DNA of 26,619 bases from Neelides folsomi (lineage: Eukaryota > Arthropoda > Collembola > Neelipleona > Neelidae), in contig JAQGBZ010000615.1 in assembly GCA_034687125.1 (NCBI GenBank), positions 1-26,619 on the forward strand, read 5' to 3'. Numbering within the stretch: position 1 is the first letter of the stretch; the number at the start of each line of letters is the position of its first letter. Positions 20,000 through 26,619 of the stretch are shown one piece after another. The notes under the pieces are model-generated. The model saw nothing but the letters and a program-made list of their open reading frames with translations. It had not been told where the DNA came from and searched no databases. Position numbers and translations under genes: made by a program.

Positions 20000-22438
20000 A
20001 TGGAATTAAATCAACTCTTATTTTATAACTTTAATCATAATTGTATTCGACGCGTATTGATTTTCATTTTATTAGTTAATTTGGGCTCGACTTTAAAAAT
20101 AAACGGAAATAATTTTAAAATTATAGACGAAAAATCCTTTGAAAAAACATCAAAATATTTAGTATCCATGCACATTTGTGAAATACATTTAGTAAAATTT
20201 TTATATGATTTAAACCCATTAAATGAAATCGATTTATTTGAACAATATGTGCATTTTTATTCAAAGTATCTTCAATCTGTAATTACGATAAATTCAAATG
20301 AAACCCCTCTAAAAAATATAAAAGTTGCTGATCCTTATTTTGATCGATATATGGAAGCATTTTTTATACAAAAAAGATATTTGCATTGCAAAGCAATAAT
20401 GATAATTCATAATGAAATTGTTAGAAATTATTCTCAAATTCAAGATCTTTTACAAATGTCGGGCGGTGTGAATATGTACACTCCATTGTCAAAATTCACT
20501 TTTAAATTGATTGCCTTTTCTGGAGATTTAAGAAAAATAGTTATTACCACACCTAAACCACACAAGGCTAGTTTTGAAAGAATTATTTTAAATAATTTAA
20601 ATTATCCTGCAAACAGTCATTTGATTTATGCCATTTCTTCAAAGAATGAAATTCCAAACCAGATAATGGTTTTAAATAAATTTATGAATCACATGCCTAA
20701 TACAATAAATGTAGAAGCTCAAATCGTTTTGGAAAAATTGATCATTAATTTGAGGTTTGTCCCTGAATATGAAATAAAATATTTTGATGAAAAAACAACA
20801 TTAACATTTTTATCTAATCGTTTAAGCAAAAGCAAGGATTTTGAAGGAGCCATTATAGAAACATACGGATATTTAATTATTAAATCTTTCATCGATATTT
20901 TAAAATATCATCAAAATTGCCAAATGTTAGCTAAGGTTCCTCACAAATTATCTTGCTTAGAATGTTTATTTGTCAATGCAGCAATGTACATGAACTTTAC
21001 TGTAAATAATGATGATTTGAATATAGGTAATAATTTCATCAATATAGTTTTAAGAAGAACAGCTACAAAAAATTTACTTAAATCAAATATTCTATATGAA
21101 TTCAAAAATAATAAAAAAATATTTGATTCTGCGTTTATACACTATTTTTACATAACTGAGCAATATACGTTTATTAAATTTTTAGAAAAAAAACTTTTTG
21201 ATAATTATACAATTATTTTGCTGCCTTATGAAATGCCTGTTTGGATTTTAATAATTCTATTTATTGTATTCATGATTTCGATATCAAAATTAGCTAATGT
21301 TCTACAATTTTATAATACAAATGCTAAAATGATATTCAATTATTGTTTCTTTCTTTTTTCAATATTATTTGAACAAGGGCATTCGATAATATCCAAAGTT
21401 CCATCATCAAAAGTATTTCTAATTTTAACGATTGTTTTAATTTTAATGGGATTTGTTTTAAGTTCTGCTTACAAAGGAAAATTGTTTTTATTATTAATAT
21501 CTGATCCAATGCCGATAATATATCAAACATTTGAAGAATTAGCAAATTATGAAACGGAAAGTGTAATGATAACAACAACATTTGAATCTAGCTTGTTTGG
21601 ATATGAATATATTACACATAATAAACTAACTTATCATAATGGAAGCATCTATTTTGAACATATGCATTCAATTTTTTTGGATCTTTTATCGAATGAAACA
21701 AATTCATTTAAAATAAAAACAGTCGCTGATAATTTGAAAAGAAAAGTACTTCTTACTGGCGAGAAATCAGAAGTAATTTTATTGAGTATAAAAGCAAATA
21801 ACAAGCCAATAATTACAAATAAGGGGGAAATCAGACTTAAAAAAATGTTTTATATTGTAGATGAATTAATTATTTTATCAACTTTTGAAAAATTTATCAA
21901 TTTTAATTATCCTGATAAATATTACGTTGTAAAACAGATGAAATTTGAATCGGCATATTTAACACGAACCTATTGTAAACTATTCTTCAATTTTAATTTT
22001 AGAGTTAAATTAGATGAAGTATTTTTAAGATTAGTTGAGTCTGGAATTAGTAAAATGTGGGAAGAAGGTTATTTAAGCAATGCTGCAATAAGTTTAATTG
22101 ATAACAAATTAACCTTGAAGTTCAGAAAATGGAATCGAAAGGGATATAATAAAATTAATACTTTTAAAAGCTTGAACAAACCCAAATTTGTTTATGAACC
22201 CAAACGTTTAAATCTAAAGAAAATTATGCCTTTCATAGTTTTATTTTATTATTTAATAGCTATTTCGTTTATTATTATAATAAGTGAGGTTTTTATTATT
22301 AGTATTTGTAATAAATACTTATTATCATCAACCTTATTTTTATGTATTTATAATTTTGTATTAAAGATATGGTTGCTAATAAATATTTTATATTCCCCTT
22401 TCACTGACAAAGAAAAGAAAATTAGAAGTATAAAATAA
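20000..22438 (+). CDS. divergent ionotropic receptor (IR), intronless, 812 aa
   Basis: Single-exon paralogue of the gene at 2617-5103, same orientation, 15 kb downstream. A hydrophobic stretch at about residues 19-31 (VLIFILLVNLGS) probably acts as signal peptide after a short polar leader. Shared landmarks in order are HICEIHLVKFLYD, SVITI, KDFEGAII, M1 at about 412-435 (VWILIILFIVFMISI), the pore region LFEQGHS (FEQGHS at 457-462), M3 ending GFVLSSAYKGKL, YQTFEELA, STFEKFINFNYPDKYYVVK, MWEEG, KWNRK, INTFKSL.KP, and M4 at about 739-768. The order matches iGluR topology (S1, M1, pore, M3, S2, M4). The full open frame argues for a working gene. It is a probable chemosensory channel subunit; ligand and partner subunits are unknown. 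Third codon positions are almost all A or T. Confidence 0.85.
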   Translation: MELNQLLFYNFNHNCIRRVLIFILLVNLGSTLKINGNNFKIIDEKSFEKTSKYLVSMHICEIHLVKFLYDLNPLNEIDLFEQYVHFYSKYLQSVITINSNETPLKNIKVADPYFDRYMEAFFIQKRYLHCKAIMIIHNEIVRNYSQIQDLLQMSGGVNMYTPLSKFTFKLIAFSGDLRKIVITTPKPHKASFERIILNNLNYPANSHLIYAISSKNEIPNQIMVLNKFMNHMPNTINVEAQIVLEKLIINLRFVPEYEIKYFDEKTTLTFLSNRLSKSKDFEGAIIETYGYLIIKSFIDILKYHQNCQMLAKVPHKLSCLECLFVNAAMYMNFTVNNDDLNIGNNFINIVLRRTATKNLLKSNILYEFKNNKKIFDSAFIHYFYITEQYTFIKFLEKKLFDNYTIILLPYEMPVWILIILFIVFMISISKLANVLQFYNTNAKMIFNYCFFLFSILFEQGHSIISKVPSSKVFLILTIVLILMGFVLSSAYKGKLFLLLISDPMPIIYQTFEELANYETESVMITTTFESSLFGYEYITHNKLTYHNGSIYFEHMHSIFLDLLSNETNSFKIKTVADNLKRKVLLTGEKSEVILLSIKANNKPIITNKGEIRLKKMFYIVDELIILSTFEKFINFNYPDKYYVVKQMKFESAYLTRTYCKLFFNFNFRVKLDEVFLRLVESGISKMWEEGYLSNAAISLIDNKLTLKFRKWNRKGYNKINTFKSLNKPKFVYEPKRLNLKKIMPFIVLFYYLIAISFIIIISEVFIISICNKYLLSSTLFLCIYNFVLKIWLLINILYSPFTDKEKKIRSIK

Positions 22439-22535
22439 AAATAAAATAAAATTACTAAAAATATCAACAAAATTAAAATTGAAATTTGTAACACAATTGA
22501 TCAATTTAATAAAGATAAATGCAAATACAAATAAA
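22434..22535 (+). terminator. poly(A) signals of IR gene 2
   Basis: AATAAA overlaps the stop codon (22434-22439), recurs at 22445-22450, and appears again at 22530-22535. The last is the most plausible working signal by position. All lie in a very AT-rich stretch. Confidence 0.35.
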
Positions 22536-22559
22536 ACTTATTTATAAATATCAGCATTC

Positions 22560-22640
22560 CAATGACGATATATATGTATATCAGTATATTGATATATATT
22601 GGTATATATCGATATTATATATATATAGATTAGAAATTAG
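22560..22640. repeat. AT-rich simple/palindromic tract
   Basis: A run of ATAT/GATATAT words with local dyad symmetry (e.g. TATATTGATATATATTGGTA). No function seen; the remaining gap to 22965 contains no gene. Confidence 0.6.
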
Positions 22641-22965
22641 AATTAGATGTATATTAGAAATTAAAAAAACCTGACCAACTTTAATTATTAAACAATTTGT
22701 ATAATGTGAGTTCAATATTTAACGAGCATATTTAATTATAAATAAAAACTTGTATATTCTGTTACAAATTTATATCTAATATGCATTCTAATTCAACCAC
22801 ACTAAAATAAAATCTTATTTGTTTAAATTATGTAAATTCGACTATATTAAATGTTCTAACAGTCTACACCTCTAAAATAATTAATTAATTGAATAAAATA
22901 TTTATTCGTTCAAAATCGTAAGAATGTGTAAACAATTATTTGAGAACATGTAGGTACATTCAAAA

Positions 22966-23181
22966 TTAATTAAATTGGCGCCACCAAGCTTCTTCCATCT
23001 CATCTGAAGAATTGTAACTGCCATATTCGGATTCATCATATTCTTGTTCATCGTAGGCAAAAAAACTTTCATCATCAGTTTCATCAGAATCCGAATCATT
23101 CTCTGAATCAAATTGCTGATAACAAGAATCAAAAAGAGGGCGAGGATTGTCATCATTGTCATCAGAGATGAATTCAAGATT
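22966..23181 (-). CDS. acidic C-terminal exon of an unidentified gene (partial)
   Basis: On the minus strand, after a splice acceptor TTATTAACAG, an open segment from 23181 encodes 71 residues ending in TAA at 22968-22966. It is strongly acidic and aromatic: NLEFISDDNDDNPRPLFD, SENDSDSDETDDESFFAYDE, YDESEYGSYNSSDEMEEAWW. Such composition over 70 codons is unlikely to be chance. A short upstream ATG segment with a perfect donor (23303-23279, MKDKIHLS, GTAAGC) ends in phase 1, whereas this exon is read in phase 0, so the two do not join as they stand. The rest of the gene, if any, is not located. No family recognised; acidic tails of this kind occur in nuclear proteins and near the start of some transposases. 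Confidence 0.4.
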   Translation of the reverse strand, partial: NLEFISDDNDDNPRPLFDSCYQQFDSENDSDSDETDDESFFAYDEQEYDESEYGSYNSSDEMEEAWWRQFN

Positions 23182-24599
23182 CTGTTAATAAATATAAGTA
23201 ATAACTTATAACTTACTTTACTGTTTACTAATTGTAGGTTAATTCGATTTAATTAAATGGGAATTAAAAATTGCTTACCGGATAAATGAATTTTGTCTTT
23301 CATTTTGTTTTTTTAAATGTTATATAAAGCTATCATATCCTCTCGGTATATAGCTATATACTTGTAATTTAAAAATTCATTTAAATCCATTCAATTCAAG
23401 TTAAATAGTTTTATTATACCTACGTACATATTCATTAGTTCTAAAGTTAATCCTATTATACATGCTATGATATAACTTTAAATATTTGAACACTTAGGAT
23501 TAGTCATTGTTGTGAATCAACAGAACCCTTTAGACCTTTAGAGATTAACGCCGACCTCAAGTGCTTAATTTACCCCTAATCTTAATCTTTATTAAAAGTT
23601 ATTCATTTCTCTTCTATTTTCTTCCATTACGCAAATTGTATCTTTCTACTTTGAACTTTCTTATTCCTTATCTTTAAGTTTACCCGCATAAATATACATA
23701 GGCACATACATACATTATTATATATTTACAAATAAATAATTTAATCTTTGTTAACCTCAAGTGATTCATTGTAATAATAACAATATTTATATAAGCTATT
23801 ATTGTATTCTAACGTATGATTACGGGCCCTATAAAAGCCCAAGAGAAATTGTATTCGGGATCACTCGGTCCTTATATTTTTTGGGAGAAGACTCTAGCTA
23901 TCTATCCATTAAGGATTGCTTGTTAACAACGAGTACCTATGGGTAGTGGTGAAAAGTCTTAATAAATAATTTGGGGCAAATTCTTCCGTTTTATTTTATC
24001 ACATATATCATATTTTTGTAATAAATTTAAAATTCTTTTCTTTAACGCTAGTGAGAATCCTTCATTCTCAAACATTTTTATAGACCATCGTGGTCTCATA
24101 ATAACACCAGTAAATAAATGTTTAGTTCATTTATATATTGCTGATTTTAATTATGTTATAAATTTATATTTATGATTTTATTTGATGTTTTTGAAATTAG
24201 AATCTTTGTTAAAGATTTTCTATTTTTATCTCCTTCTGCATTCATATCTTGGTCTGAAAAATCCTACATTCCTGCATTTAAGTTCAGAACAGCTAAAAGT
24301 AAAAATAATTAAACCCAAATAATGATAAATAAAAATGATCATATTATTACAATATTAATATAACATAGCAGGTATACATACTCTTATTTTATATATTATA
24401 ATTGAATAAATTGTTTAAATATTCTTGTACAATTGTACAAAGTTACAACATTTTTTCACTTTTACAATATTGACATCTTGTTGAGTCCTGGTTAGAACAA
24501 ACTTAAAAATTCCTTTCATAAATGCATTCAGTAATATAAGACTTGATAGAAAAATGGGTATGGAGGCATTCTAATTCTTTTTAAAAATTCTTTTAAAGT
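23182..24599. other. AT-rich stretch, no gene recognised
   Basis: A 61-codon frame at 23761-23946 (+) is the only sizeable one and does not look like a protein. A 16-bp perfect palindrome, TTGTACAATTGTACAA, lies at 24425-24440. Confidence 0.5.
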
Positions 24600-26424
24600 A
24601 AAAATTGTTGAAAATTAACAATAAATGGTGATGACAATATGCAAATTTTATCAGTCAAAATTAATAGTATGTTTGATAAATCTTTTTATCTTTCTTACGT
24701 TTATACTCTAACAAATGCTACAAAAAATTCAAAACATCTAAAAATTTATTCCAATATCTTAAAATATGTTAATAATCCAAATACTACCCATATTATTGTT
24801 GGTGATTTCAACGTAAATACTATGTACAATTCAACCTTATCTTTGAAATTGTTAAGTAAATTTAATAATTATGGGTTTAAACAATTAATTGATTCACCAA
24901 CAAGAGAAAACTCTTTATTACTTATTGTTTGTAAATAATGAAACAAGTATTTGTAATGTTATTAATAATAATTTTCATTTAAGTGACCATAATTCTATTC
25001 TATTTACTATTAAAAAAGTTAAACCCAAAAAAGTAAAAACCGTCAAAAGCTTCAGGGATTATAGTAATATTACAAGTCAGAACTATATTTATGATTTTGC
25101 CAAACTTAACCTAGAATTAATTGATGAATATATTGTTGACAAAGACTGGGAACATTGGAAAACAACTGTTTTAAAACTGTTTAATTTTCATTGTCCTATT
25201 AGAACTAAGAAAGTAGTTAATAAGCATTACGACATTCATCTATCACTATATACGCAATATTTATTAAGAAGACAGGAAAAAGTTTGGTATCAAACAAGGT
25301 TCTAAAACAGGACCTTTACTTATTCTATTTATTATAACTCTATTTTCTCACTCCGTCTTAAAAGTGAGTTAATTGCGTTTGCGGATGACAGCTATTTGTT
25401 AATATCATGTAAAAGTGAAAAAATCGAGAAATGTATTAAATATATTGAAAGTGATTTAAGTTTATTGTTTAAATATTTTGATGAAAATCACTTAAAGTGT
25501 AATCCAAATAAGTTCGAATTTATTATTTTTAAAAGTAAACACAATAATGTTAAACTTAATGAGCACTATCTCTGTTTTTCAAACAACAGTTAATCAAACT
25601 GATTCTATTAAAATACTTGGTCTAACATTTGATTCAAATCTTACGTGGGAAGCACATTTCACAAACATGTCAAAGAATATTTATTTAGTATATAAAAACC
25701 TGTATGCTATAAAACCTTTTTTAAACTTTGAGCAATTAAAATTGCTATGTATTTATACTATTTTACCTAAGATCTTTTATGGAATTGAAATATGGGGGTC
25801 GACGGATAAAAAATACCTGAAATCTGTTAATACTGCTAGATTCTCTGCTAGATTACTCTTGAATAAGAATAAGTTTGATTCAATATCAAATGAAATTAAA
25901 TACACCTTAAAATGGCTCAATGTGGAAAACTTGTTTAAAAAATCAATATTAATGTTTATTACAAACATGTAAATTTACCCCAATATACTTTAAGTCGTTA
26001 GTTTGTAAATCTTCTACTATACATTTCCATCATACAAGAAAGAAATCTAATCTACACACATCATTTAATCCGAATACTAAATACGGACAAAAAACATTAA
26101 AATATCTTGGTTCAATGCTCTGGAATGATATGAGTGAAATATTTAGTCGCAACAATCACTATTTAAATAAATTTAAATTTGAAGCTAACATTTTTGAATC
26201 TTTACTATCTAATCAGTAATTTTATAATTTAATATAATTTAATTATTAGGCTATACATAATACCATAGTTCTTTGGTATTACGTATAGCCTCATTATACT
26301 CTGTATTATAGATTAATTAATGTAAAATGTAAACTTTATCATATTGTATTTTAAATTAAGTTTATTAATTATGTAATTTTATGTCTAATAATGAAATAAA
26401 GATGAAATGAAAATGAAAAATTGT
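24600..26424 (+). mobile_element. 5'-truncated, internally deleted LINE (non-LTR retrotransposon)
   Basis: The element proper is about 24609-26415, bounded by AAAAATTGT at 24600-24608 and 26416-26424, a candidate 9-bp target duplication. It begins inside the AP-endonuclease domain (IIVGDFNVN, then a frameshift near 24900, then LSDHNSI), so the 5' end is missing. A basic linker ends LLRRQEK at about 25285. There the fingers of reverse transcriptase are deleted, and the sequence resumes with GIKQGSKTGPLL (RT motif 4). A frameshift follows, then the catalytic FADDSYLL (about 25378-25400). The thumb region continues with ILGLTFDSNLTWEAHF, LPKIFYGIEIWG, and a C-terminal tail ending YGQKTLKYLGSMLWNDM, with the stop at 26217-26219. 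At least three frameshifts or stops make it inactive. Layout suggests the Jockey/CR1/L2 group. A 3' UTR with stem-loop and an A-rich tail of ATGAAA-like units follows. Confidence 0.85.
26248..26291 (+). repeat. stem-loop in the LINE 3' UTR
   Basis: AGGCTATACATAATACCA (26248-26265) and TGGTATTACGTATAGCCT (26274-26291) pair at 17 of 18 positions around an 8-base loop. A 3' hairpin is where reverse transcriptases of several LINE families recognise their template RNA; that role here is inferred from position. Confidence 0.75.
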
Positions 26425-26619
26425 ACATATATAATACCTAATCGTGGCTGAAGTAAAGCAGCGGGTGGGATTTTTCAGAACACAGGTCCCCTACCTGTCT
26501 TCAATATTTTTAACACTAAATTTCCTATCCTCGGGTGGATCACTGTGTTATTTCATAGGGAGATCAGAAATTAGTCTCTAATAGAAAATAAGTCTCAAGA
26601 ATGGCTAAAACGATGAAGC

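Noticed and set aside
21336..21581. 81-codon minus-strand frame
   Set aside because: Antisense to the pore and M3 region of IR gene 2.
24425..24440. 16-bp palindrome TTGTACAATTGTACAA
   Set aside because: Perfect, but short and isolated. No paired sites or gene context suggest an operator or element end.
1..26619. tRNA, rRNA or CRISPR features
   Set aside because: I saw no tRNA-like T-arm with matching acceptor stem, no rRNA signature and no spaced repeat array, but a covariance-model scan was not possible.

Overview
The window is nuclear DNA of an animal, almost certainly an arthropod. It is very AT-rich, has short introns with GT...AG borders, carries non-LTR retrotransposon and DNA-transposon remains, and holds two long intronless genes of the ionotropic-receptor (IR) class, a chemoreceptor family known from protostomes. 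Large families of divergent, intronless IRs are typical of groups such as springtails and diplurans, but the sequence alone does not fix the species. Everything here was read by eye from conserved motifs, splice consensus and reading-frame continuity; no database was searched.

Layout. From 1 to 2260 lies a graveyard: a frameshifted minus-strand piece of a Methuselah/adhesion-type GPCR ectodomain that stops at a perfect 18-bp hairpin, and a decayed LINE fragment. IR gene 1 is at 2617-5103 (+). A 107-bp hAT-type MITE with a perfect 8-bp target duplication is at 5304-5410, followed by a two-exon BED-zinc-finger gene derived from a hAT transposase (5989-6785) with an out-of-frame remnant of the next transposase segment. 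A five-exon gene for the eIF2 assembly factor CDC123 occupies 7444-8984 on the minus strand. About 2.2 kb of spacer separates it head-to-head from a three-exon gene (11195-14890, +) for a single-pass membrane protein with a signal peptide, a large extracellular part and a tyrosine- and proline-rich tail. The first intron of that gene may hold a nested minus-strand gene (12141-12770). From 14891 to 19174 I see no convincing gene, but two terminal-inverted-repeat elements (15030-15220 and 16193-16268), an AT microsatellite and a weak exon candidate. A decayed coding fragment (19175-19405) precedes IR gene 2 (20000-22438, +), a clear paralogue of IR gene 1. An acidic minus-strand terminal exon follows at 22966-23181. 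The end of the window is a 5'-truncated, internally deleted LINE (24609-26415) with a candidate 9-bp target duplication and a 3' stem-loop.

How the parts relate. The genes do not form a pathway. CDC123 is housekeeping, the two IRs are probably chemosensory, and the membrane protein looks like a surface receptor or adhesion molecule whose tail could recruit signalling proteins. The least described items are the membrane protein with its duplicated CEY-DP/HVY-EL tail motif, the divergent IR pair with an altered pore motif, and the nested minus-strand exons.
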